This document shows, piece by piece, positions 1-9,585 of a DNA stretch of 64,000 nt (the first letter of the stretch is position 1; each line of letters starts with the position of its first letter). The notes under the pieces are model-generated. The model was not told the origin of the DNA. It searched no databases and was given only the letters and a program-made list of their open reading frames with translations. The DNA is from Sphingobacterium rhinopitheci. GTDB taxonomy: Bacteria > Bacteroidota > Bacteroidia > Sphingobacteriales > Sphingobacteriaceae. The translations under genes were made by a program, and so were the position numbers. Location of the stretch: NCBI RefSeq assembly GCF_022627575.1, contig NZ_JADEYQ010000002.1:1-64000 (forward strand), given 5' to 3'.

Positions 1-161
1 TTAAAGTTAAATTGTAACTTTCGTTTCTCAACTACTCATTACGCTACATGATCATTTTCTTAAAGAACTTTCTTCGCATCCGCATCGCGCTTCTGCTTAT
101 ATTTCGAGCATTACTGCTGTACTTATCGTTTTTTGTTTTCCCTTCGTTTCCGTCGGGACTG
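1..161 (-). other. 5' leader of an rRNA operon (16S gene lies beyond position 1)
   Basis: This stretch lies directly downstream, on the minus strand, of two Bacteroidota-type promoters and has no plausible protein gene. On the minus strand at 72-58 it reads GAAAGTTCTTTAAG, resembling the boxA-like antitermination element of rRNA leaders. The sequence runs off the left edge before the 16S 5' end, so the rRNA itself is not visible. That this is an rRNA leader is inferred from the tandem strong promoters, the boxA-like element and the lack of coding sequence. Confidence 0.6.
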
Positions 162-192
162 CAAAGGTAGAAAATTTATTCTAATCTCCAAA
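162..192 (-). promoter_or_regulatory. rRNA operon promoter P1 (proximal)
   Basis: Read on the minus strand, a -33 element TTTG (192-189) is followed by exactly 19 bases and a -7 element TACCTTTG (169-162). This matches the Bacteroidota sigma-ABfr consensus TTTG-N19-TAnnTTTG in both elements and in spacing. Transcription would start near 155 and run leftwards out of the window. Confidence 0.75.
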
Positions 193-302
193 TTTTATTT
201 GAAGATTTTTTCTTTTTGTTTTTCGCATATTTCTATGCTTAAACATCTTCTACTCTACTTTTTCAAGGTTGTTACCAACCGTTCCTCCCTTGCGGAGTGG
301 TG

Positions 303-335
303 CAAAGATAGCATAAAATATACCCTACTTCCAAG
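303..335 (-). promoter_or_regulatory. rRNA operon promoter P2 (distal)
   Basis: The minus strand has a -7 element TATCTTTG (310-303) preceded by CTTG (335-332) with a 21-base spacer. It points the same way as the promoter about 140 bases downstream, giving a tandem arrangement typical of rRNA operons. The -33 element is one base off consensus and the spacing is slightly long. Positions 336-485 hold nothing I can name. Confidence 0.55.
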
Positions 336-485
336 TGTTTTATTGCTTATTTTCTGGAATAGTCGCTAAGTTGTTGACTTAATGCCGGTTAAAATGATTG
401 CATATACATCTTTAAAGGTAAAGACAATAAAATATATAAGCTTAGGTACAGTAATAAACACTACACTTAAACAACAATACACTAT

Positions 486-884
486 TTACTTTTTAAAAAC
501 CCAAAATTTTTGAAGAACAAAATTAAAACCTAGAGATACTATTATCTCTACAATAACTTTAGAGGCTAAAAAATTCATGTGCAGTAAATCCACCAATACA
601 TAAATACCAGATGACTTCAGGGTAATGCTGCCAATAACGACAATAACAAATTTCCATAATTGCTGACCGATCGCTTGATCAGCACTTTTGAAGGACCAAT
701 ACCTATTAATAGTAAAATTGACCACTGCACCTAATGAGCCACTGACAACATTTGAAAATGGGGCCGATATACCGAAGAACTTATAGCATAAGGTATAGAT
801 ACCAAAATCAAACAGCCCTCCGACAAATGCGGAGAGCTGCGCTCTTAAAAATTCCTTTACTTTAGAAAAATTAAATAATGTCAT
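486..884 (-). CDS. GtrA family membrane protein
   Basis: A 132-residue protein with four hydrophobic segments (about residues 18-36, 42-64, 76-100 and 108-128). Its basic/aromatic ends, NRYWSFK after the second segment and LQKFWVFK at the C-terminus, are typical of GtrA (PF04138). Members are proposed to flip polyprenyl-phosphate-linked sugars across the inner membrane for glycosylation of lipids or polysaccharides. The ATG at 884 lies inside the 3' end of the upstream CDP-alcohol phosphotransferase gene (14-base overlap), so the two are probably translationally coupled. As last gene of the ceramide operon it may help move or modify a lipid head group; that role is inference from position only. 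Confidence 0.8.
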   Translation of the reverse strand: MTLFNFSKVKEFLRAQLSAFVGGLFDFGIYTLCYKFFGISAPFSNVVSGSLGAVVNFTINRYWSFKSADQAIGQQLWKFVIVVIGSITLKSSGIYVLVDLLHMNFLASKVIVEIIVSLGFNFVLQKFWVFKK

Positions 885-1566
885 TCTTACTTTCCTTTGC
901 TAACTTATCAGCTTTATCTCGTTCATCCCCTAAGTCCAATACCTTCTTCGTATCTACTAAATTAATAATAAACAATATGGCACATATCGCCATAACAGAA
1001 TAATTAATAGAGCCAGCAATTATAGTTTCTAAAATAATCACTAATGATATAACAACACGAATTTCCGTAGGACCAAATAATCCAGCATCAATGGTGTATT
1101 TATCTGTGATCTTATATCTCAATTGGGAAATAATCATCGCCCAACCATACAATGCTACAAGCACAAATCCGGAATATTTGAAATCATCAGAAGCGTAAAA
1201 CACATAGCCCAATCCTATCAACACTGTACTCACCCAATCCATAACGATATCAAGGGCAAATCCGTACCATTTTCTAGATTTATTGCGATAAAAAGCAATT
1301 CTGCCATCTAATGAATCACCAAACCATTGCACAAAAAAACCGATAACTGCTAGTAATAACAAATTTCTATCTACATACTCCCCTAATAAAAAGCTTACTA
1401 AAATCATCACAGACCCCAAAAAACCGACTGCCGTAAGTCCATCAGAGGACAACCAATTTGGAATTTTTGGCAACAAAAAAGTGATAAAACGTTGTTCTAA
1501 ATTACTTAATATATTTGTTCTTTGACGATCTGCAAAAATCTTCTTATCAATCTTACCTTTACTCAT
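871..1566 (-). CDS. CDP-alcohol phosphotransferase family protein, candidate sphingolipid head-group transferase
   Basis: A 231-residue integral membrane protein. The CDP-alcohol phosphotransferase signature is visible as D84-S-L-D87-G88 with G102-x3-D106-x3-D110, the four metal-binding and catalytic aspartates of the family. The usual AR after DGxx is A91-F92 here, with an arginine at 94, so the motif is slightly non-canonical. Several hydrophobic segments follow. The enzyme should transfer a phospho-alcohol from a CDP-activated donor to a lipid hydroxyl, or an alcohol phosphate to CDP-diacylglycerol. It sits 16 bases after the reductase gene of a ceramide operon and overlaps GtrA. Sphingobacteria are known to make ceramide phosphoethanolamine and phosphoinositol lipids, so a ceramide head-group role is plausible but inferred. 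The substrate cannot be read from the sequence. Confidence 0.75.
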   Translation of the reverse strand: MSKGKIDKKIFADRQRTNILSNLEQRFITFLLPKIPNWLSSDGLTAVGFLGSVMILVSFLLGEYVDRNLLLLAVIGFFVQWFGDSLDGRIAFYRNKSRKWYGFALDIVMDWVSTVLIGLGYVFYASDDFKYSGFVLVALYGWAMIISQLRYKITDKYTIDAGLFGPTEIRVVISLVIILETIIAGSINYSVMAICAILFIINLVDTKKVLDLGDERDKADKLAKESKNDII

Positions 1567-1582
1567 AACTTTTTTTAAACTA

Positions 1583-2578
1583 TTATTTGAGCCAATTATT
1601 TTGCTTATACCACAACAATGACTCTGTTAATCCTTTTTTCAAATCAAATTTTGGAGTATAGCCCAAAATTTCAATCGATTTACTAATATTACATGCCCAA
1701 TTAGAGGCGGTTAATTCACCCAACCGCTCTGGATAGATGGTAGGCGTATTTTTTGAATTTTTATATATTAAAGCAGAAATTTTTGCTACCAAAGCCACTA
1801 CAAAAAATGGTATATGAATACGAAATGTTTTTTTATTAAACACTTCCTTAAAGATATCAGCCATAGCATACCTAGAGTACACATTACCATCCGATATATT
1901 ATAGAATTGCAAACCACTTTGATCTTTGGTACACCCCAATAATAAAGCTTGCACCAAGTCTTTTACATATACGAAACTTAATTTTTGAGGACTCCTTCCA
2001 ATATAAGGATCTAAGCCCTTGTTCAGGGTATCAAAAAGGATGAAAAGATCTTTTTCTCGAGGACCATAAACAGCAGTAGGTCTAAAAACAGAAATTTGCT
2101 TATCTGCAAATTTTTCTTTTATCATTAACTCTGCATCACGTTTACTTCTGCCATAAGCGGTAACCGGATTATAGCTATTATCTTCCAAAATATCTGTTTT
2201 GGCATCGTATCCGACAGGACCAATTGCGGCCAAACTGCTTACAAAAACTATTCGTTCTGGAGGTTTTTGTAACGAAAATGCAGCTTTTAGTATATTATAT
2301 GTATTACCAACATTTACAGTATGAAGTTCAGCACTAGTTTTGGCTTTTGTTAAAGCTGCTGCGTGAATGATGTAATCATAACATTCGTCATTCAGCAACT
2401 TACTGACATGTTCATAGTTACCTTGATCAACATAAACAAATTTAGCCACATAATCTTGAATAGCTGTAATATCACTTGACTTCCTAACAGCAGCATGCAC
2501 TTCGAACCCACGTTCTTTAGCTTCTTGGACCAAATGAGAACCAACAAAACCACTAGCTCCTGTTACTAAAACTTTCAT
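1583..2578 (-). CDS. cerR: NAD-dependent epimerase/dehydratase family protein, likely 3-ketosphinganine reductase (CerR type)
   Basis: A 331-residue extended short-chain dehydrogenase. The N-terminal nucleotide motif is VTGASGFVGSHL (residues 5-16), and the active site shows S114/S115 and Y142-x3-K146. Bacterial 3-ketosphinganine reductases described in Caulobacter (CerR) and Bacteroides belong to this extended epimerase-like family rather than to the eukaryotic KDSR type. The gene follows the ceramide-synthase candidate by 3 bases and lies two genes after serine palmitoyltransferase, so reduction of 3-ketosphinganine or an N-acylated 3-keto product is the best guess. The family also includes sugar-nucleotide epimerases, which cannot be excluded by sequence alone. 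The ATG at 2578 places the Rossmann motif at the expected distance from the N-terminus. Confidence 0.75.
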   Translation of the reverse strand: MKVLVTGASGFVGSHLVQEAKERGFEVHAAVRKSSDITAIQDYVAKFVYVDQGNYEHVSKLLNDECYDYIIHAAALTKAKTSAELHTVNVGNTYNILKAAFSLQKPPERIVFVSSLAAIGPVGYDAKTDILEDNSYNPVTAYGRSKRDAELMIKEKFADKQISVFRPTAVYGPREKDLFILFDTLNKGLDPYIGRSPQKLSFVYVKDLVQALLLGCTKDQSGLQFYNISDGNVYSRYAMADIFKEVFNKKTFRIHIPFFVVALVAKISALIYKNSKNTPTIYPERLGELTASNWACNISKSIEILGYTPKFDLKKGLTESLLWYKQNNWLK

Positions 2579-2581
2579 TTA

Positions 2582-3703
2582 TTATATTGATTTTTCGTAG
2601 ATACGGTAAGTTTTATACAATTCACCATTTATTTGTTCAATAGCATGATTCATCATATAATTGTGTTCTAACATCCAAGAACATTCAGCCCCATAAATAC
2701 CTTTTATTTTCGCATTTTTTATAATACGTCCATACAAGCAAGCTTCTATACCCAATTTACGATAATCTTCTAATACACCCAACATCATTACGCGAAGCGT
2801 TTTTATTTTTTTCTTACCTAAAAGTAATTTAAAAATCCCAGTTGGCAATAAACGACCTTTTTTAATCTTTATTAAAATTTCATTAATATTAGGAATACCT
2901 ACAGAAAAGCCCACAATTTCACCATTTTTCTCTGCAATAGAACAGAAACTTGGATCAACAATCATCTTCAGATCTTTAGCTACCCACGCAAATTCGGCAT
3001 CAGTCATAGGGACAAATCCTAAATTTTTATCCCACGCTTTGTTATATATTTTCTTAATACGCTCTGCCTCGGCTTTAAAATCGTTAAGATTAATTTCCCT
3101 TAAGGTAATTCCCGATCTTTTTAAACGTTCTTCTAAGCGATCAAGTAACTTTACAGATCGTAGACTTGCGGTATCGGTCTTTACTAAATAAGCTCTTAGA
3201 TCAACCTGCTTACCGAAATTATAATTATCAATTAAATTGATATAATAAGGATAATTATACGTCATCATCGCCATCGGTGGAAGATTAAACCCATCAATCA
3301 GCAAACCACAAGTTTCATTTGTAGACAAATTTATCGGTCCTACCAATTTATTGCCACCTTTATCTTTCACCCATTTTTCAGCTGTTAGAAATAAAGCATT
3401 GGCTACTTCTTGATCATTAATACAATCAAAAAAACCAAATTGTCCTTCATTGACATGATTAAACTTATTGTGCTCCACATTCCAAATGGCAGCAATACGT
3501 CCTACAATTTTGCCATCGCGATAAGCCAAAAAAGGCTGTGCCGAAGAATGTAAATAAAAAGGATGTTTAGTTGGATTAAGGAGATCATCCTGACCTACAA
3601 ATAGCTCAGGGACGTAATTCGGATCCTCCGAATACAAATCATGCGGAAAATCTATAAATTCCGCACGTTGTTTTTTCGTTTCGACAGGTATGATATTAAT
3701 CAT
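2582..3703 (-). CDS. GNAT-fold acyltransferase, candidate bacterial ceramide synthase
   Basis: A 373-residue protein without signal peptide or clear membrane segment. The C-terminal half (about 195-370) looks like a GNAT fold, including an EKNGEIVGFSVGIP strand segment (259-272) and a VLEDYRKLGIEACLYGRI stretch (about 311-328) resembling a divergent acyl-CoA-binding loop. The N-terminal part (about 1-120) also has GNAT-like character (FLAYRDGKIVGRIAAIWN). Caulobacter ceramide synthase (bCerS) was reported as an unrelated GNAT-like acyltransferase encoded near serine palmitoyltransferase. The position here, 24 bases after spt and 3 before the reductase, supports the same role: N-acylation of the long-chain base. 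Annotation pipelines usually call such proteins hypothetical or YghO-like. The function is inferred from context. Confidence 0.65.
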   Translation of the reverse strand: MINIIPVETKKQRAEFIDFPHDLYSEDPNYVPELFVGQDDLLNPTKHPFYLHSSAQPFLAYRDGKIVGRIAAIWNVEHNKFNHVNEGQFGFFDCINDQEVANALFLTAEKWVKDKGGNKLVGPINLSTNETCGLLIDGFNLPPMAMMTYNYPYYINLIDNYNFGKQVDLRAYLVKTDTASLRSVKLLDRLEERLKRSGITLREINLNDFKAEAERIKKIYNKAWDKNLGFVPMTDAEFAWVAKDLKMIVDPSFCSIAEKNGEIVGFSVGIPNINEILIKIKKGRLLPTGIFKLLLGKKKIKTLRVMMLGVLEDYRKLGIEACLYGRIIKNAKIKGIYGAECSWMLEHNYMMNHAIEQINGELYKTYRIYEKSI

Positions 3704-3727
3704 TGTCGTTATATTAAATTTTGAAAA

Positions 3728-5251
<1,524 letters not shown>

Positions 5252-5707
5252 ATGGCTATATCAGCTCAAGTAAATATAAAAAACAAAAGAGCATCCTTTG
5301 AATATCACTTAATAGATCGATATACAGCAGGAGTTCAACTATTAGGTACCGAAATAAAATCTATCAGAGAAGGAAAAGCAAATATCAATGACAGTTTTTG
5401 CTCATTCTTTGCAGATGGCTTATACATCCGTAACATGCATATTGCAGAGTATTCCTTTGGCTCATTTTACAACCATGAATCCAAACGCGATCGCAAACTT
5501 TTATTGAGTAAAAAAGAACTTAAAAAATTAAGAGAAAAAGGAGAAGAAAAGGGCTTTACAATCGTTCCTCTCAAAATATTTATCAACGAAAGAGGCTTTG
5601 CTAAGATAGAAATAGCATTAGCCCAAGGAAAGAAAGACTTCGATAAGCGTGAAACAATCAAGGAAAGAGAATCCAAGCGTGAACTAGATAGGGTGATGAA
5701 ATTTTAA
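5252..5707 (+). CDS. smpB: SsrA (tmRNA)-binding protein SmpB
   Basis: A 151-residue SmpB, the partner that delivers tmRNA to stalled ribosomes in trans-translation. Typical features are [17 protein letters not shown] near the N-terminus, [15 protein letters not shown], the [19 protein letters not shown] segment and a basic C-terminal tail ending in [12 protein letters not shown]. Length is normal for the family (about 150). The reading frame stays open upstream to a TTG at 5228, but that codon lies inside the -7 promoter box TATCTTTG (5223-5230), so translation must start at the ATG at 5252. The gene is transcribed alone and ends at a strong hairpin shared with the convergent AraC gene. Confidence 0.95.
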   Translation: MAISAQVNIKNKRASFEYHLIDRYTAGVQLLGTEIKSIREGKANINDSFCSFFADGLYIRNMHIAEYSFGSFYNHESKRDRKLLLSKKELKKLREKGEEKGFTIVPLKIFINERGFAKIEIALAQGKKDFDKRETIKERESKRELDRVMKF

Positions 5708-5796
5708 TCAATTCCACCAAAAAAAAATATAGATCACTCAGCAGTGTTCAATTATACGAACACCAACATATTGAATACGCTTAACGCTTAAATATA

Positions 5797-5844
5797 ATTA
5801 CTGAAATAGGAAAAATACTTTAGTGCTCCTCCTATTTCAGTAAT
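5797..5844. terminator. bidirectional terminator between smpB and the convergent AraC gene
   Basis: A perfect 15-base inverted repeat (arm ATTACTGAAATAGGA at 5797-5811, complement at 5830-5844) with an 18-base loop is followed by TTTTA. It sits between two convergent genes. Confidence 0.75.
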
Positions 5845-5886
5845 TTTATGGGAAAAGATAGTAATACTATTAAAATTATAATGTTG

Positions 5887-6738
5887 CTATCTTTTTCCTA
5901 ATTCACTACGAAATTCAGTAGGAGTCTTGCCAATACATTTTTTGAATGTTCTACTGAAATAAGACAAACTATTATATCCAGTCCCATAGCATGCTTCAGA
6001 TATCGTCTTACCTTGAGCAATCAATGAACATGCTTTATCAATACGATACTGATTTATAAAATCAGTAAAAGTAATCTTAGTAGCTTCTTTAAAAAAATTA
6101 CAAAACGAAGGCAAGGTAAGATTCACTAATTCAGCCACTTCATTGATGGCAATTTCTTTCTTAAAGTTCTTTTCTATATATGTGAATATAGTTTGCAATC
6201 TATCCTTATTTTTAGAAATAATCGTGTGTGGCATCACTTCTTTATTCAAAAGGGAGAACTCCTCAGTATCTGCAAGATCAAATAAAATATTAAATAATAA
6301 CCTATACCTATTTCGAGGATTTGCGTCCAATAATTCATAAAGTTTTGGGATAATTTGCTGTTTAATTTTTGTACTGAAAAGAATCCCTAATTTCGATAGA
6401 GATAATAATTTAGAGATTTTTGTCATCTCTTCGACTTCCTTGGAAAAGGAAAATATATTCTCTGGGAATTGTACTACAATTTCTTCATGTGGATCTAGCG
6501 CATTAAGTCCAAATCCAGAATGCGGAATATTAGAACCAATAAGAACGAGATCACCATTTATATAGTTACTTTTATGATAACCTACTTGCCTCGTTCCATT
6601 ACCATACATAACACAAACCAACTCCACTTCAGGATGATAATGATACTCCCAATTTAACTCGCTCACTGGGACATTAATATGTAAGGTACAGAAAGAACAA
6701 CCCTTATTAGGCTTCACTGATTCATAACTAACTCTCAT
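5887..6738 (-). CDS. AraC family transcriptional regulator of the trehalose locus
   Basis: A 283-residue regulator. The N-terminal half is a cupin-type sensor (H33 and H35 in WEYHYHPEVELV, then YINGDLVLIGSNIPHSG). The C-terminal 95 residues (about 185-280) are the double helix-turn-helix of the AraC/XylS family, ending in GYNSLSYFSRTFKKCIGKTP. It is transcribed divergently from an MFS transporter, trehalase and TonB receptor and is therefore the probable sugar-responsive activator of that operon. The effector (trehalose or a derivative) is inferred from context. The 122-base divergent region holds the operator space. Confidence 0.85.
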   Translation of the reverse strand: MRVSYESVKPNKGCSFCTLHINVPVSELNWEYHYHPEVELVCVMYGNGTRQVGYHKSNYINGDLVLIGSNIPHSGFGLNALDPHEEIVVQFPENIFSFSKEVEEMTKISKLLSLSKLGILFSTKIKQQIIPKLYELLDANPRNRYRLLFNILFDLADTEEFSLLNKEVMPHTIISKNKDRLQTIFTYIEKNFKKEIAINEVAELVNLTLPSFCNFFKEATKITFTDFINQYRIDKACSLIAQGKTISEACYGTGYNSLSYFSRTFKKCIGKTPTEFRSELGKR

Positions 6739-6833
6739 TACATTAATAGATTTATTAACTAAATATACCTTTTTATATTTATATAGTTAAAACATTGCTT
6801 TATTGCGTTAAAATATTTTCGGTAAAAGGTTAA

Positions 6834-6841
6834 TAAATTTG
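6834..6841 (+). promoter_or_regulatory. -7 promoter element of the trehalose operon
   Basis: TAAATTTG fits the TAnnTTTG -7 consensus and lies 19 bases before the MFS start codon at 6861. No TTTG is present at the -33 position, which fits a promoter that depends on the adjacent AraC-type activator. Confidence 0.5.
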
Positions 6842-6860
6842 TAATACTAGTTATAACATT

Positions 6861-8093
6861 ATGAAACCCTATTACATAAAGGCAGTTCTATTATTGAACT
6901 ATTTTGTATTTGCGATCTTGCTAAATTCTGTAGGCACAGTTATTTTACAGGTACAACGCAACTTTGATATCAGTAAGGCGGCAGCCAGTGTACTGGAAGG
7001 CTTCAAGGACCTTCCTATAGCGATATGTTCGTTTTTATTAGCTTCATTTTTACCTCGAATTGGGATCAAAAAATCCATGTTAATCGCACTATTATTAGTT
7101 AGTGTAATGTGTTATATCATGCCATTTGCAGATTCATTTTGGTTCTTTAAGCTCCAATTTGCTGTAGTCGGGATATCATTTGCATTAATTAAAATATCTG
7201 TATTTACATCAATTGGACTTATCACAAATAATGACAAAGAACATGCAAGTTTCATGGGATTCTTGGAAGGTTTTTTTATGGTCGGCGTATTAACAGGCAA
7301 TTTAATTTTCAGCCTTTTCATTAATGACGATGACCCTATGTCAACGGCATGGCTAAAAGTATATTGGTTTCTAGGAATATTAGCTACATTATCATTCATC
7401 TTTTTATTTTTCACTAAGCTAGATGAAAAAGACACTTTACTAAATAACAGTGGTTTCAAAGATGACCTAAAAAATAGCACTAGTTTATTTGGCTTAAGAA
7501 GAGTACTATTCTTTTTGATATGTGCCTTTCTTTTTGTTTTAGTAGAGCAGAGTTTTCAAACATGGACACCGACCTTTTATAAAGAAATACTAAAACTACC
7601 TGCTTCCATGGCAGTGCAAGCAGGAGCAATCTTAGCTGGCGCCTTTGCTTTAGGACGTTTCCTTTCAGGATTTATTTCCCAAAAAATCAAATGGATCTAT
7701 GTGGTTTCATTTTGCATTATAGCTTTTGCAATTAGTATACTAATTATATTACCATTAACTAAAGATATTGAGTTGAACGCGCATACAAATTGGTTCAATG
7801 CACCAATTGCGGTATATATGTTCCCTTTGATGGGTATTTTTCTAGCGCCAATTTACCCAGGGATAAATTCAGTTATATTGGCTTCAGTACCTAAATACGT
7901 ACAAAGTGGTATGTCTGGTTTAATAGTAGTATTTTCTGCTATTGGAGGTACCGTAGGATCAATTATTACAGGAATAATATTTGAGAAATTCAGTGGTCAA
8001 TATGCATTTTATCTTTCCATTATACCTTTAGCACTTTTACTATTCTTTGCCATAGCACTTCATATTCAAATCCTAAAATTGAAAAATAAATGA
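6861..8093 (+). CDS. MFS transporter, probable trehalose/disaccharide permease
   Basis: A 410-residue major facilitator superfamily protein with about twelve hydrophobic segments in two halves. A charged central loop (about 183-207, KLDEKD to KDDLKN) separates the halves, and an RIGIKKS-type loop (about 67-73) follows TM2. It has no signal peptide and would reside in the inner membrane. Its stop codon overlaps the start of the trehalase gene (ATGA, 8090-8093), so the two are translationally coupled. Import of intact trehalose for a cytoplasmic trehalase is the simplest reading. The sequence alone does not fix the substrate. Confidence 0.85.
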   Translation: MKPYYIKAVLLLNYFVFAILLNSVGTVILQVQRNFDISKAAASVLEGFKDLPIAICSFLLASFLPRIGIKKSMLIALLLVSVMCYIMPFADSFWFFKLQFAVVGISFALIKISVFTSIGLITNNDKEHASFMGFLEGFFMVGVLTGNLIFSLFINDDDPMSTAWLKVYWFLGILATLSFIFLFFTKLDEKDTLLNNSGFKDDLKNSTSLFGLRRVLFFLICAFLFVLVEQSFQTWTPTFYKEILKLPASMAVQAGAILAGAFALGRFLSGFISQKIKWIYVVSFCIIAFAISILIILPLTKDIELNAHTNWFNAPIAVYMFPLMGIFLAPIYPGINSVILASVPKYVQSGMSGLIVVFSAIGGTVGSIITGIIFEKFSGQYAFYLSIIPLALLLFFAIALHIQILKLKNK

Positions 8094-9577
8094 AGGACCC
8101 ATTATATATACAGGAGCTATCCCCTCTTTTCGAGGCTGTACAACAGGCAATTATTTTTGAAGATCAAAAAACTATGGCTGATGCAGTACCTAAATTTTCT
8201 ACAATAGATATTATGTACAAGTTTAATACACTTGAACGATATACAAAAGAAGAATTAAAAACATTTGTACTCACAAATTTCGATATTAAACCTGCAATAG
8301 AGCCTACAGATTTTGTTAGCGAATTTCAATTACCAATAGAAGAACACATAGAAAAGCTGTGGGATGAATTAACACGTACTTCAGCGCATTATAAAGGAAC
8401 GTTGCTAACATTACCCTACCCATATATTGTACCCGGAGGAAGGTTTGACGAATTCTTCTATTGGGATAGCTATTATATTATGCTTGGACTGCAAACATCA
8501 GGACGGATAGAGATGATGCGACATATTGTAGACAACTGCTCCTACCTTATCCTCAGGTATGGTTTTGTTCCCAATGGTAATAGAACCTATTTCCTAAGCC
8601 GATCACAACCACCATATTTTTCTCTGATGTTGGATTTGCTATATGAAAGCACAAAAGATGAAAAGATTTATACACAATACTATAAAACACTAGAAAGAGA
8701 ATATCAATTTTGGATGGATGGTATGGAAAATTTAGGGATTAATTCATCCTACAAACGTGTTATAAAAACAGTTAAAGGAGATATTCTGAACCGATATTAT
8801 GACGACGAAAATATACCAAGACCAGAAAGCTATATGATCGACCTCGCCGACTATGGCAAAGCAGAAAATCAAGATTTCTACAGAAATGTAAGAGCAGCCT
8901 GTGAGTCCGGTTGGGATTTTTCAAGTAGATGGTTTCGAAATCAGGAAAGCATCAGCAGTATCCACACCCTTGACCTTGCACAGATAGACCTAAACTGTCT
9001 ATTATGGCATCTCGAACACAGTTTAGAAAAAGTTACACAACGCCTTAATCTAGCGGAGCAAAATAAAATATATCTGGACCGTGCTAAGTGTCGAAAGGAG
9101 GCTATACAGAAATATTTTTGGCATGAAGAAATGGGCTTATATACAGACTATCTATTTAAAGAAGATAGACGGAGTACTTCCCAGAATGCGGCTAGTTTAT
9201 ACCCCTTATTTTTAGGTATAGCGCCTAAAGAAAAAGCACAAAGAGTTGCTGAAAACATAGCACAAAAATTCCTTAAAAATGGCGGAATAATCACCACTAC
9301 GATAGAATCAGGCCAACAATGGGATTCTCCTAATGCGTGGGCTCCATATCAATGGCTTGGTTATGTGGCCATGCAGAATTATGATATGCTTGAATTAGCA
9401 GAAAAAATAAAAAACAATTGGTGTACGAATGTAGAACGAATTTATCGCAACAGCAGCAAACTAATGGAAAAATACAATGCTATAGATACTCAAAGTATCG
9501 CAGGTGGTGGAGAATATCCTAATCAAGATGGCTTTGGCTGGACTAATGGCGTATATATAAAATTGAAACAATTATAA
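8090..9577 (+). CDS. treF: trehalase, glycoside hydrolase family 37 (cytoplasmic)
   Basis: A 495-residue GH37 enzyme hydrolysing alpha,alpha-trehalose to two glucoses. Both family signatures are present: PGGRFDEFFYWDSY (115-128) and QWDSPNAWAP (410-419). The catalytic acid D276 lies in ESGWDFSSRW and the catalytic base E460 in MEKYN, followed by the glycine-rich AGGGEYPNQDGFGWTNGV. No signal peptide is present, so it should be the cytoplasmic (TreF-like) form rather than the periplasmic TreA. It overlaps the MFS gene by four bases and is followed 8 bases later by a TonB receptor, giving an uptake-plus-hydrolysis operon. The choice between treA and treF as gene symbol rests only on the lack of an export signal. 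Confidence 0.92.
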   Translation: MKDPLYIQELSPLFEAVQQAIIFEDQKTMADAVPKFSTIDIMYKFNTLERYTKEELKTFVLTNFDIKPAIEPTDFVSEFQLPIEEHIEKLWDELTRTSAHYKGTLLTLPYPYIVPGGRFDEFFYWDSYYIMLGLQTSGRIEMMRHIVDNCSYLILRYGFVPNGNRTYFLSRSQPPYFSLMLDLLYESTKDEKIYTQYYKTLEREYQFWMDGMENLGINSSYKRVIKTVKGDILNRYYDDENIPRPESYMIDLADYGKAENQDFYRNVRAACESGWDFSSRWFRNQESISSIHTLDLAQIDLNCLLWHLEHSLEKVTQRLNLAEQNKIYLDRAKCRKEAIQKYFWHEEMGLYTDYLFKEDRRSTSQNAASLYPLFLGIAPKEKAQRVAENIAQKFLKNGGIITTTIESGQQWDSPNAWAPYQWLGYVAMQNYDMLELAEKIKNNWCTNVERIYRNSSKLMEKYNAIDTQSIAGGGEYPNQDGFGWTNGVYIKLKQL

Positions 9578-9585
9578 ATAATATT

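Noticed and set aside
133-369. Open frame of 78 codons on the plus strand
   Set aside because: It lies across two minus-strand promoters of the rRNA leader and has the composition of non-coding AT-rich DNA.
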